A stretch of DNA of 64,000 nucleotides, taken from positions 62,001-126,000 of the forward strand of contig BDSL01000122.1 of assembly GCA_003116995.1 (NCBI GenBank), given 5' to 3'. The translations under genes were made by a program, and so were the position numbers. The stretch's first letter is position 1, and every line of letters begins with the position of its first letter. The DNA comes from Yamagishiella unicocca (Eukaryota > Chlorophyta > Chlorophyceae > Chlamydomonadales > Volvocaceae). Of the stretch, positions 47,701 through 57,601 are shown one piece after another. The notes under the pieces are model-generated. The model did not search any database and was not told the origin of the DNA. It was given only the letters and a program-made list of their open reading frames with translations.

Positions 47701-49041
47701 GAGGGACGAGCAGCTGGCAGAGTCGGGAGGGAGGGAGCGAGCTGCGTCTGAGGGAGGGTTTGGGGGCGCGTGGGGGAAGCAGGTGGTTCGGCTGGCCGGA
47801 GCTGCAGGGAGGGCTGCAGCCCGTTAACGGCTCGTCCCAAACCCATTCCGCCCCCTCCCCGTCCTTCCCCTCCCTCCCCTTCGTCTCCCCCCCCCTTCAG
47901 GTCCGGCGCACTGAGAACCTGGCCGCCTCCAACACGTTGTGCTCTGACCTGGAGAACAAGTGCGAGGCGGAGCTGGATACCTTGCAGGTGGGGCTGGGTG
48001 CCGGAGGGGGTGTTGGCCCTCCCGCTCCCCCTCTCGCTCTCCCTTCCTCCCTGTCCCTCCCTCTCCCTCCACCCCGTCGTGTAACCGGGTCTTCTTGCCT
48101 TCCTCCCTCTTTCCCTCCCTCCCCTCTCCCTCCCTCCCTCCCTCCCCCTCAGAACATGCGCCTGCCCTCTCTGCGCAAGTTCGAGTCCTCGCACCGCTAC
48201 TGCGAGCGCTCCTTCCTGGAGCGCTGCCTGGGACCCGCCAAGGGGCCTAACGCGGAGAGGCTGGAGAAGGCCTGGGTGCGAGCCAGGAAGGCATTTGGCA
48301 AGGACTACAACGACAGGTAGGAGCTGGCTGGCTGGCTGGGCAGTGGGAGGAGAGGGCAGGGAGAGGAGGGTCTGGCCTCCTGTGATTGGTGGTTGAAAGC
48401 AACACCAATATTAGCGTTTCAGGCTTTCCACAAGTCTCTTTCCCCCCAGGGTTTTGGGCGCCTCCCCTCCTCGTCTTGCTGCCCCCACCTGCACCGCTGC
48501 GCCACGAAACACGTGCCCCCGACGCCCCTTTACCCCGCCTCGTGCCGACCCGCGGGTCTTCTCGCCCTGCTCCCCCCCTCTCCCACCACCGCGCAGGCTG
48601 TTCACTGGGCTGCTGGTGGCGTCCCTGGCCGCTGCGATGGTGTTTCGCTTCCTGCTGCGAGTGCAGCTGCTGGAGGTGGCCGCCTGGGTGGCCTTCCTCT
48701 TCCTGGAGCTATACCCCAAGCTGCACCCCGTGACCACGATGTACGACTCACGTGGCTGGGCGCTGACCGTACGGATGTGGGAGGTGTGTATGATGGTGCT
48801 GTTCGGGTTCAACGGCTCCGGCGTGCTGTGGCTCGCGGTGCTGGTGGTGATCGCGGGGATGAGGATCTGCTACAAGCGGCGGCGGCGCGGCGGCGGCGGC
48901 GGCGGGGGCGGCGGCGGGGGCGGGGCCGCCGGCGGCGGCGCGGGGCACGGCGGCGAGGGGGGTAGCGGGACGGGGGCGGGGGGGCTGTTCGGCGGCGGCA
49001 CGAGGCGGAAGCATACCAGCACCAGGGACTTGGACGTGTAG
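41731..49041 (+). CDS. guanylate-binding-protein-family GTPase, ER membrane type
   Basis: Thirteen exons join in frame: 41731-41834, 43636-43802, 44071-44183, 44520-44714, 45153-45374, 45719-45871, 46135-46230, 46567-46725, 47132-47179, 47637-47672, 47901-47987, 48153-48316, 48597-49041, giving 662 aa. A signal peptide (CVLILLLGWQCADA) is followed by the GBP-type G domain: P-loop GPYRSGKS (72-79), TRSTETKGIWLW switch region, VDTEG (132-136), and the RD motif in LIQRDF that replaces NKxD. A long helical middle follows, then hydrophobic segments from residue 516 (LLVASLAAAMVFRFLL, VAAWVAFLFLELYP, VLWLAVLVVIAGM) and a basic/Gly-rich tail. This layout matches plant membrane GBP-like proteins; an atlastin- or RHD3-like role in ER shaping is possible but unproven. 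Oddities are a Ser/Gly insert at 194-225 and an apparent GC-AG intron after exon 10. The exon 3 end is the least certain join. Confidence 0.88.
42575..42645 (+). repeat. dispersed repeats, families C and D, in GBP-like intron 1
   Basis: AAGAACCGTTGACTCGACATG (family C, reversed) lies at 42575-42597. The family D block TTTGATAAGAGAATCCGCG with AATCCACGG follows at 42607-42645. The rest of this 1.8 kb intron (41835-43635) shows no exon. Confidence 0.75.
43394..43627 (+). repeat. 25-bp pyrimidine minisatellite at a 3' splice site
   Basis: Eight units of CTCCTCCTGCGGTTCTTCC plus a C-run sit directly before the acceptor at 43634-43635. The array forms the polypyrimidine tract of intron 1. Confidence 0.93.
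43831..43852 (+). repeat. partial family A repeat in GBP-like intron 2
   Basis: GGAGGAAGACCCGTGGAGCC matches the first third of the family and lies 28 bp after the 5' splice site. Confidence 0.6.
44229..44272 (+). repeat. dispersed intronic repeat, family D, in GBP-like intron 3
   Basis: GTTTGATAAGAAAAATCCGC followed by GAATCCACGG. Near-copies lie at 32121 and 42607. Confidence 0.85.
44682..44920 (+). repeat. 118-bp tandem duplication of exon 4 end plus intron start, with two family A copies
   Basis: The last 33 bases of exon 4 (from CTGGCGCAGGGC), the 5' splice site and a family A element at 44728-44776 are repeated with period 118 from 44800. The second family A copy is at 44848-44920. 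A third decayed CTGGCGCAGGGCTTAGGCAG start appears near 44949. The extra exon tail keeps a GTGCGG donor at 44833, but the 118 bp step breaks frame. Confidence 0.88.
45651..45690 (+). repeat. dispersed repeat, family C, in GBP-like intron 5
   Basis: ATCCTGTC, a T-run, CGTGTCACCGG and TTTCACGCCC. It is nearly identical to 55081-55116 in Prp4. It sits about 30 bp upstream of the acceptor. Confidence 0.75.
45906..45940 (+). repeat. family A repeat (5' half) in GBP-like intron 6
   Basis: TTGAGGAAGACCCGTGGATG, then CGAGAAAAAACCGTGG, where the match stops. It begins 35 bp after the 5' splice site. Confidence 0.8.
46387..46540 (+). repeat. four-unit minisatellite in GBP-like intron 7
   Basis: Units of 43-48 bp are anchored on TATGCCGTACCCCGAGTTTC (one has TACGCC) followed by CCCCCTTGC. 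The array runs up to the acceptor at 46566. Confidence 0.9.
47196..47270 (+). repeat. full-length family A repeat in GBP-like intron 9
   Basis: TTGAGGAAGACCCGTGGATG, the A-run, CCATTTAGAACAGAAG, TTTTAAGATGCAGGCTGG and AGAACTGG. This shows the complete element of about 72 bp. It starts 17 bp after the 5' splice site. Confidence 0.88.
48075..48100 (+). repeat. dispersed repeat, family C, in GBP-like intron 11
   Basis: CGTCGTGTAACCGGGTCTTC followed by TTGCC, about 50 bp before the acceptor. The palindrome-derived CCGACCCGCGGGTCTTCTCG occurs in the last intron near 48544. Confidence 0.75.
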
Positions 49042-50970
49042 CTAGGCGGCGGGTGCTGTTGCGTGTTTTAGTCGCCGTTGGGAGTTGTGGGTTGGGCAGC
49101 CTGGGGTGGGCGGGCCGGGATGTTGGTTTCGGAGAGCCGGGCCGGGGGCCGGGGGCCTGCTGAGGTGGGTGTGTATCGTCCCGCTGTTGTGGACTTGGTC
49201 GTTTGTACGCGGGGGTGGTTGTCGTAAGCCGGAGCGTGGTGACGGTTGGAGCGGAGAGAAGCGGTTGCCGGTACCTGATAGACAACCGCCGGCAGTTGCT
49301 TTCGTTGAGCGGGGCTGATTCCAGATGTGACGTACTGGCTGGCGCCGAATTGGCTGCTGGGGGGGTCCGGCGTGAGAGAAAAAACTAAAATGAGTGAGTG
49401 CGACTCGACCCCCCCCCCCGGAACATCAGGGGCGGCAGGGCGAGGAGACTGACGGCCGTTCGAGGGGGGGAGAGCGAGAGAGTCCTAGGGGTGCGCATGG
49501 GTTATAGGGTTTTAGGGTCGTGTGTAGGTGTGGCGATCTGGTAAAGTAATTGCATGCTCGTGCCCGGTGTGGGTGCAGCGACAGTCGAAGGCGTAGGTGA
49601 GGTGGGAACCAGCCACCGGCCACCTCCTCTCGTGCCATCTCTCCGGAGACGGCGCTGCGCGGTCGTGGGCTTTTGGTGGGTGAAGCAGCCAGGGGCGGAG
49701 AGCGGTCGAACGGTGGCAGCGGCGGAGCACACCCGAGTGGGGGTGTGCCAGGGGGGTGCCAGGGGGCGCCAGGGGGGTGCCAGGGGGGCGCCAGGGGGGT
49801 GCCAGGGGGGTGCCGAGAGGCAGACCAGCCTGATGACTGACGGTCTGTCTGATCAGGGGGCGTCGCGGGGCGCGAGGAGGGCGCCTACAGCTGCCCTTGA
49901 TGCGGTACGGCACCCCCCGCCCGCTGTCGCTGCCTGCGGCGCCGATCCCCCTTGAAGCGTCTATGTGTGGAGGGAGGCAGAAGGACGGAACGGCGCACTC
50001 CGAAACCACGTTTGCGTTGGCTGCTGCAGGCTCCGAAGCCGTGCGGTAAAGAGTGTTGGCATGAGGCCGGGTTCCACAGCCCTGATGCACCTCCCGCGTC
50101 GCCCATGCTCCACGTCTGACAGGGTTTCCCAAACACAGCGGCCTGGCGGATGTCCTTACGGTGGTGGAGGGGGGGCGGCATACGAACCGTTTACACGACA
50201 GGGACGGGATAGTTGGCGCGGGGGCGGCGGACACCGATGGAGGGGCAGGGGGGGTGTGAGGGGCAGCACCCGTAGGTCGGCTCGTGAGGGAGGCGGGGTG
50301 GGTCGCTAGGGGAGCAGGAAACAAAGCTCGGCTGCTGCTCCAAAGACTGATTCTGCCGATGCGCCAAAGTGGTGACCTGCGGCCGGTATGGAGGGGACAC
50401 CAGCGACACGCGCCCTCGTTGTACCGTTGCGCTGGCGGTTGTGGCCGTTACAGTTGGGCGGTCTGGACGCCTTACTCGCGCAGCCCCTCCGCAGCATGCT
50501 GCATAAGGCCCCAACCCCCGCACCGTGCACTCCCCACCGCTCCGTCCTCCGTGTGTCGCAATGTGTTTCTTTGTTACCCCGCTCCGTCTCTCCTCAACGT
50601 GGGTGGTAAGGATCGCAAGGTGGAGGGGGCCCGAGAGCCCACCAGCGAACCAGCAAATGAAGGGGAAGTGCTGGGGCGGCTGGGTTGTGCCCCCGGACGC
50701 GTGTGGTGACGTGGCGCCCACGAGGTGTGTATGTATCCAAACGTGCGTCACCCCCCGACGCCCTCCGGTGGGTCCTGGGAAAAACCAAGCCCGGCAAAAG
50801 CACCCACACGGCCAAACACACACATACACGCACGCAAGCAGCTGCCGGACCGGTAGCTGCCCCCCCCCTGCCCGCCCGCCTTCGTCTCCCCACGAGTTTC
50901 TCTCAGACACCCCCCGCCCGCCTCCTCCGTCTTTAATGTCGTATGACCGGGATTCCTCGCCCCCCCCCCT
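49042..50970. other. convergent intergenic region, 3' ends of GBP-like and Prp4 genes
   Basis: Two genes run toward each other here. No additional gene is recognised; the minus-strand frame at 49512-50324 (270 codons) has repeat-derived Pro/Ala/His composition. A TTACA at 50448-50452 reads TGTAA on the minus strand, 519 bp past the Prp4 stop. A family C-like block (ACCGTTTACACGACAGGGACG) lies at 50184-50204, the only clear copy outside an intron. Confidence 0.45.
49743..49815 (+). repeat. GGTGCCAGGGG-type short tandem repeat
   Basis: Seven units of 10-11 bp, alternating GTGCCAGGGG and GCGCCAGGGG. Confidence 0.88.
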
Positions 50971-53900
50971 TCACGCCATCGTCCCCGGCGGCTCCTCGGG
51001 CGACCACATCTTGATGGTCCGGTCGTACGACACCGTTGCGATGAGGTGGTTGCCCGCGGGTGACACGTCAGCGCCCATGACCTTCCCCTCGTGACCCGCC
51101 AGCGCCTTGAGCAGCGAGAAGTCGCGGCCGCTCCACACCTGTGGCGTCATGGGGGGGGGGGGGGGGTGGTGAAAACCGTTGACATGAAAACGACAGGGGG
51201 GGAGGAGCAGCAGTGGGGGAGGGGAGGAGCAGGAAGGGGGCAGGCAGGGGGAAGGGAGGGAGTAAGGGGGCCGAGTGGGTGCTGCAACCAGGAGGTGTCT
51301 GAATGGGCTGAATGGTGCAACCATGACATCGCCACACGGGTTTCCTCGCCCACCACCTCCACACCCACCTTAGCCACGCAGTCGTACCCCGCCGTCAGCA
51401 GGTAGTGTCCGGACACCCGTTCAAATCGCACAGTCGACAGTAGGTTGGTGTGGGCGGGGATGGTGTAGAGGCAGCCTCGCTTGCGCAGGTCCCAAATCTG
51501 GAGGGGGGTTCGGTGGTGGGTGGCGAGTGGACCAACTAACCGACAACGGCGAGAAACGGTACCGTGTGTTTGAGCGGGGTCGGGTCAAGTCGGGTCGGGT
51601 CGGGGCAGGGAGGATGAGGTCGATGACGGTTGGGTTTGACACAGACCCCTCAAGAATAGCGCACTACGGCTCCCAGTGGCCCCCCCCGGGGTTTAGTCTC
51701 ATACCCCCCCCTCCGGTCGTGTTCGTGTAACCGGGTCTTCTCGCCCCTCGCCCCCCCCCCGCCCCAACCCTTTCGCCCGCACATACACACTCCCGCACGC
51801 CCGCCCAGCTGCCGTACCTTGGCCGTGTGGTCCTCGCTCCCTGTGGCCACGTGGTAGCCGTTGGGGGAGAAGTCAATGGCCAGCAGCTGCTTCACGTGGC
51901 CCTCCAGGACGAGCGCGCTGCGGCCGGTGCGGCAGTCCCAGATGCGGCCTGGGGCGGGGGAGGGTGCGGCAGTCCCAGATGCGGCAGCAGGGGGGGGGGG
52001 GGAGCGGCAGGTGCAGCGGCAGGTGCAGGTGATGATTGGGCAGGTGCAGGTGACGGTGGTGGGGACACCGGGTAGCTCCGCAACGTAGCGTGTGCGTGTG
52101 TGTGTGTATGTGTATGGACGCCCCCGACGCGCATCCCCTCCAATCCCCGCCCTCCTCTCCGCTACCCCGCACCACAGATGGCGGCTGATGCCGGCAGATG
52201 CCGGCTGATGACTGATGCGGCACAAAATACCCATGTTCCGCACAGATCAGCTCCCCCTCTCCCCGCCTCCTCTCCCCCCTCCCCTCCTCCTCCCCCCCCC
52301 GTGTCTTTGATCCCCCCCTTCCCTCCTCTTCCCCCCTCTGGGTCTTTGATCCCCCCCCAGCCGCACCCACCGTACGCGTCCAGCCCCGCACTCCCCACCA
52401 GCGAGCCATCCGGGTGGAACGCCACGCCGTACACCGCCCTGGAGTGCCCCTCCTGCTCCAGCAGGCAGGACCCCGACTCCACATCCCACAGCCGCCACGT
52501 GGCGTCGAAGCTGGCGGTGGCCTGAGGCGGGGCGGGGCGGGGCGGGGCGGCGCGGGGCGGGGCGGGGCAGGACTTTGAGGAACTTTGTGGTTACGAGGCG
52601 GGGCGGGGCGGGGTTTCGCTGGGGAGAAGGGGGGGGAGGGGGTATGCCGCAAAGGGCGCTTTGCAGCGGACTGCCTCTTCCTCGCCCTCAGACCGGGTCC
52701 TACTTCCAAAACCCAGCCTCCAGCCCCAGCTTCCATGCCCCCCTCCCCGGCTCCTGCTTCTCTCCCCCCGCCTTATTCCCTCCCTTCCCCTTCCTCCCCT
52801 TCCTTGCCCGCCTCCTTGCCCATACACACCAGGTGCTGGCCCAGGGGGTGGAACGCCAGCCGCCCCAGCCGCTCCGTGTGCCCCTCCAGGGAGCGGAGCA
52901 GCTCGCCTGGAGGCGGGGGGTGGGAGTGAGGTAAAACCCATAATGTGGTTATGTGGGAGGCTGGGTTCGATCAGGGGTTCGGGGGAACCGGTCGGGTTTC
53001 ACAAATACACCGGTTCCCTCTCCCTCTCCCTCTGCACCCTCGGCCGTCACCTCCTCGCACTAGGGCGCCCCACTCACCATTCGCGGAGTAGAGGCGGGCC
53101 ACCCCGTCCGACGCCCCTGACGCCAGGTTGACGGCCGCCTCGCTGTGCGACCCAAGGGTCGCTGCGGGGTGCCAGGCCACCCCCGTCAGCCGGGGCACCT
53201 CCGACGGCACGGGGGCGGTCCAGCGCTTGGTGCAGGCGGGGGCGGACCACACGGACAGCGAGCCGCCCCAGCCTGAGGATCCGCACCCAGATCCAGATCC
53301 AGATTCAGGTCAACGGAGGGAAAACGTGGAGGCGTTTCAGTGGATGCGTTACCGGCAGCTGGCAACAGTCGTGACGCTTACCGGTAGTAACGCTTACCGA
53401 CATGCTCACACCAGCTTAAAGTTAACAGCCAGTGTAATACAGTTGGTGGTTTGGATCTCATCACCGTGGTGCGCCCGCGCCTACTGCCCCAGCCCCCTCC
53501 CCGCCCACGGCCCCCCCAACCCCCTCCCTCCCGCCTTCCCTCCCTCGACCAGTAAACTCCCTCCTGCCCTCCCTCGACCAGTACCATCGCCAGGCCACGC
53601 CCCGTCCCGGTTCCCTCAACTCGCCCACGCCCCTCGGTGTTTGCTTCTCAGTGCCGACCCACGGGTCTCCTCCCATCCCCGCCCACTCACCGCACGCCGC
53701 CAGCAACTGCCCGTCCGGTGAGAACTGGCAGTGGCTGATGGGCCTTGTGTCGCCCAGCTCGCTGCTCTGCTGCGCCACGCAGCGGATGGCGGCGGCGGCG
53801 GCGGACTGCGATGACGTCACCAGCTGCGACACCGATACGACACCAATACGACATCGATACGACACCAACACGACACCAACACGACGCCCGGACACAAGGA

Positions 53901-55883
53901 GAAGGAGAAGGGGAGGGGAGGGGAAGGAGGGGCGATAAAAACGGGGATCGACGGGGCGATGGGGTAGAGAGAAGCAGGAGGCAGATAGGGGGGGAGGTTG
54001 GGGCGGAGGGCTTTCGGGAATTGCGGTTGGGATAAAAAGAAGACTGCTCACGACGTATGAAGCCTCAGGCTCTCCCGTTTCCCAGGCTCCGAAACCGGCT
54101 CTGCCGTCCCCTCGGCCCCCACCGTCCACCACCCGTGTCCCCCCATACACACACAGCATTTATAACACACACACACCCCGTACACCCGGGCGCACCTGCA
54201 TCTCCCCCGGGTCCTCTCTCCGCCTCTTGGCGCCCCGCAGTCGCGCCTTGGCTCGCAACAGCGAGTAGCGGGCCAGGGTGAGGCGGGCGGTGCGGAGGTC
54301 GTCGGGGCCCTCCGTGTAGAAGAGCTCCTGGTGGGTCGAGGAGGGTTGAGGAAGGGTTGAGGAAGGGTCGAGGAAGGGTTGAGGAAGGGTTGAGGAAGGG
54401 TTGAGGCGGGGCTTGAGCGAGGGGCTTGAGCGAGACGGTGACCGAGGGATAGGGCGCAGGGTTTAGGGTTTGGGAAGTGTCTATTCCGCACCTTCTGCAC
54501 CTCCACCTCCTCCTCCATCATCTGATCGGTGGTGGTGGGCAGGTCCAGGTCCACCTCCCCATCGCGCTGCGCGATCAGGCGCTTCAGACGCTCGCGCCGC
54601 TCCATCTGCACACACGGGGGGTGGAGGGGCGGGTGTCGTGAGGAAGGGGGAGGGGTGGGAGGGGCGGAAAGGGCCGAGGGAGGGCGGAAAGGCGCCTCTC
54701 GATGTGTCCGAAGGTGTGGGGTGGAGGGGAAAGGCCACAACGGGGACCAGGCGGGCGCGGGTGCTTTGCCGGGGGCTATGCCCCTGCCTCGGCCGCGCTG
54801 ACAACAAGCAGACCTCCTACCTGATTCCCCGCCTTCCCACATGAAACCTGCTATCCTCACCCTCGGGTATCCACATGCACCCACCCTAACACCAGCACCA
54901 GGCCCCCCCCATAAACCCTATGCACCCACGGGTCTCCCTCGAAACCCCATAAACCCTATAACCTGCACCCCCAGGTACCCACGGGCTTTCCCCACAACCC
55001 TCCAGTCACACCTCCAGACACTCTTAGATCCACACCCCCCCACCCGCACCCCCACCGCACCCCCCCCCCCACCGCACCTATCCTGTCGTTTTCGTGTCAA
55101 CGGTTTTCACGCCCCACCCCCGCAGCCCCAGCCTATCCCATGTTTGCCTCGCATGACCACCACGTAATTCCCCGCTGCCCCCCCCTCCCGGCCTCACCTC
55201 CTTCTCCCCGAACATGGTCACCGGCTCCGCCAGCTGCCGCAGCAGCTGCCGGACCTTGCCGTCATCTGTGGGCACCACCACCTGCCGGATCTTGCGCCGC
55301 AGCTCAAACTCCTTGAGCTTGGCTGCATGAGCCTCGCGCTCGCGGTTGCCGGTCTGCGCGGGGCCAGGGGAGGGCGGGGCGGCAGGAGGCGGGGGGAGGG
55401 GCGGCAGGGGGCGGGGAGAGGGGCGGCAGGAGGCGGGGGGAGGGGCGGCAGGGGGCGGGGAGAGGGGCGGCAGGAGGCGGGGGGAGGGTTTTGGGGGGCG
55501 GGGGAGCGGAGGTAGGGGGACATGCGGTAAGAGTCAACCGGCTGCGGGGCATCTGCCCAGCCCAGTCCCGCGCACACCCCGTGTGCAAGTGGTAGGGGCC
55601 TAGGGATGGTTCTGGTGCAGCAGTAGGTGCTGCAGTGGTGGTGATGGTGGTGATGGTGGTGGTGGTATATAGATGCGGGCAAACGGCGGGGGCGGGTGTC
55701 CCAAGGGCCCCTCCTCCCCGGCCAAGGACACCGGGACCGAAGCCAACCGCACTTCCTGACCCCGCTGGCTCTGGCAGATAGCTGTTGACCGCTGCTGGAC
55801 AGATTTTGCCTTCGCAAGTATTATTCAACCGCGATGCGGTTGGGAGCGCAGCGCACCTCCGGCAAGGCGAATACGTCAGCCAT
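50971..55883 (-). CDS. PRP4: U4/U6 small nuclear ribonucleoprotein Prp4
   Basis: Eleven exons on the minus strand (high to low): 55857-55883, 55198-55353, 54492-54605, 54196-54327, 53691-53823, 53078-53272, 52830-52906, 52371-52521, 51818-51948, 51369-51497, 50971-51138, giving 470 aa. The SFM/PRP4 helix ([20 protein letters not shown]) is followed by [18 protein letters not shown] and TMFGEKE. Linker helices follow ([20 protein letters not shown]), then seven WD40 repeats, e.g. [42 protein letters not shown] and [14 protein letters not shown]. Prp4 is a core protein of the U4/U6 and tri-snRNP complex and is needed for pre-mRNA splicing. Exons 2-11 are firm. Exon 1 (MADVFALPE) is the simplest in-frame choice with a GAG|GTGCGC donor, but a further N-terminal exon in 55354-55856 cannot be excluded. 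Human Prp4 is somewhat longer (about 520 aa) at the N terminus. Confidence 0.93.
51166..51200 (-). repeat. dispersed repeat, family C, in last Prp4 intron
   Basis: GAAAACCGTTGACATGAAAA followed by CGACAGG, the reverse complement of the block at 55081-55116. It lies close to the acceptor side of the minus-strand intron. Confidence 0.75.
51716..51748 (+). repeat. dispersed repeat, family C, in Prp4 intron 9
   Basis: TTCGTGTAACCGGGTCTTCT followed by CGCCCC, the same as 48075-48100 and 61067-61095 apart from a few bases. Confidence 0.78.
51927..51985. repeat. 22-bp exact duplication of a Prp4 exon start
   Basis: 51927-51948 is the first 22 bases of exon 9 (minus strand, reading GCCGCATCTGGGACTGCCGC). 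An exact copy lies 37 bp into the preceding intron at 51964-51985. The intronic copy lacks an AG acceptor directly before it, so only the exonic copy is usable. Confidence 0.9.
54336..54410 (+). repeat. 12-bp tandem repeat in Prp4 intron 3
   Basis: About six GAGGAAGGGTTG units directly next to the acceptor at 54328-54329. They supply its pyrimidine tract on the minus strand. Confidence 0.88.
55081..55116 (+). repeat. dispersed repeat, family C, in Prp4 intron 2
   Basis: TCCTGTCGTTTTCGTGTCAA followed by CGGTTTTCACGCCCC. It is the reference copy for this family. Confidence 0.78.
55370..55500 (+). repeat. G-rich minisatellite in Prp4 intron 1
   Basis: Three units of about 43 bp of the form GGGGCGGCAGGAGGCGGGGG plus GGCGGCAGGGGGCGGGGAG. 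It begins 17 bp from the acceptor of exon 2. Confidence 0.88.
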
Positions 55884-57601
55884 GGCTTCCGTTGGCTGCT
55901 ATACAGTCGTGTGTTAGGCACAACTCCCTTCACGACGGCGAGGTGGAGCCTGCTCCGGTGCCGCAGCTGGCCGCCTCTCCCCGATCGCAATTAGTCCTTT
56001 CCAGCGCACACTTGCAGCCTCAGAATGCCGCCAGAATGGCAGAATGGCGTCAATGCATAACGTTGCAGTCTATTGCATTTCGTGAACTTATCGCAGCAGG
56101 AAGACCTAACCTGCATACCATGCTATGAAAACATATGAAATGCTTTTTATCTGTTAATGTTTGCTCTCATACTTTCACTAGCAACTCAGCAAGGTATATA
56201 TATTTTTCCTGCGCAGCAATCTTTGTGTTCATGCTGGGCCGTGCCTGATCGTTCCTCAATGACTGTTCCTGTCTGCATGCCGCTCCTGTCTGCATATGCC
56301 CTTCGCCCCTCCTACAACAAACCCTATCCCCCACCTCGTAAATTTGGTGAGGTGAATAGCTTGGGACCAGGCAGGGGAATGAGTGTGTCCTGATCGATTG
56401 CACCTCAATTCAACCCAACCGCGGCCCCAAACGGTCTCCTGCCCAACACCTTGATGGCCACTGCTGTCCTCTGCGTCCGTAACTTGCATATACCCGGCGC
56501 GCTAGCAGGACAGCGTTCGTAACTTGGGAATGCCCGGCACGCTAGCAACTGACTTAAGGTACGCTACTAGCGGGGGAGCCTACAGGGCAAGCTCACTAAA
56601 GCGCAAGGCTCCCCAAGCCAGCCCCCGCAGCCTCGCCTCCTACTTTGCCCTGCGCCAGCTTCTCGGTTCTTCCCCCCTCTCCTTTCGGTGAACACCCCTC
56701 CTTTCGGTGAACACCCCGAGTGTCCTTGTGTGATCCTCCGCATTAACTGACGTGCAACATCGTCACATTGCGTACGAGCTCGAGGAACCAACCACGTCCG
56801 GCGCACGGCCTGAGGTGACCAAGCGGTGCTACTTGTTTCCAGACCAGAAGGCAGAACCACAGGGCACATCGCAGGACATAGTAGCTGACCTATATCCTTA
56901 CGCCATTTTTATGGAGTTCAGAGGGGTCACATGGTCAATTTGTGCAATTTGTGACCATGTGGGCCTGTTAACCAAGTACAACGACCGAGTTGCATTCCCC
57001 TCTCTCATGATCGATAAGACCACTCCGGGGATGAACCCCACACTGCCAACGCCGCCAACACCCACAGCACACAGCGCGGAGCACACTGCAATGAGTACTA
57101 GCGTGTTACGGAGAGACCTGGGCCATGCGATTCCATGGATCCATTGGGTACATCGACGAGCTGGATCACAATCTAGGGTAGAGAGCGGGGGAGTAAGCAC
57201 GTACGGACGGTGCTGGGTTCGGGGGGGAGCATGTACGGGCAGTGCCGGGTGGTAAGTGATGATGTGTGAGGAACGTGCCTCAACCAAAGCTGGGCCCCAC
57301 CAACGTCCACCATTAGGGCGGTCGGGACTTCCGCAGTAAAGTTTGCATGCATCTTTTCGACATTTAATGGTAGTAAGCATCGAGTGGCATCCAGCAAAGT
57401 TCTTTTGGCATGCCGAGGGCTGAGAACGGCGGAACGGGCGGGCCGTCATACTGCAACACGACCCAACCTGGGGAAGAAAGTTATTATATATTTGAAAGTG
57501 AGTAGATAAACAATTGATCAAACCCAAATTCACATCACCCAAGTATAATAGCAGTTGTCAAGGTAACAAGGACCCAGGCTAGGCCTCCTGAGTCTTGCGC
57601 A
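55884..57601. other. divergent intergenic region between Prp4 and eIF2B beta
   Basis: Contains both promoters. Open frames at 56752-57255 (+) and 56898-57542 (-) overlap each other and match no family known to me. An 18-bp direct duplication (CCTTTCGGTGAACACCCC) lies near 56680-56717. No TATA box was convincing. Confidence 0.45.

Noticed and set aside
56752..57255. 167-codon frame between Prp4 and eIF2B beta
   Set aside because: No recognisable family, no clear splice or poly(A) context, and an equally long frame on the opposite strand; left unassigned.
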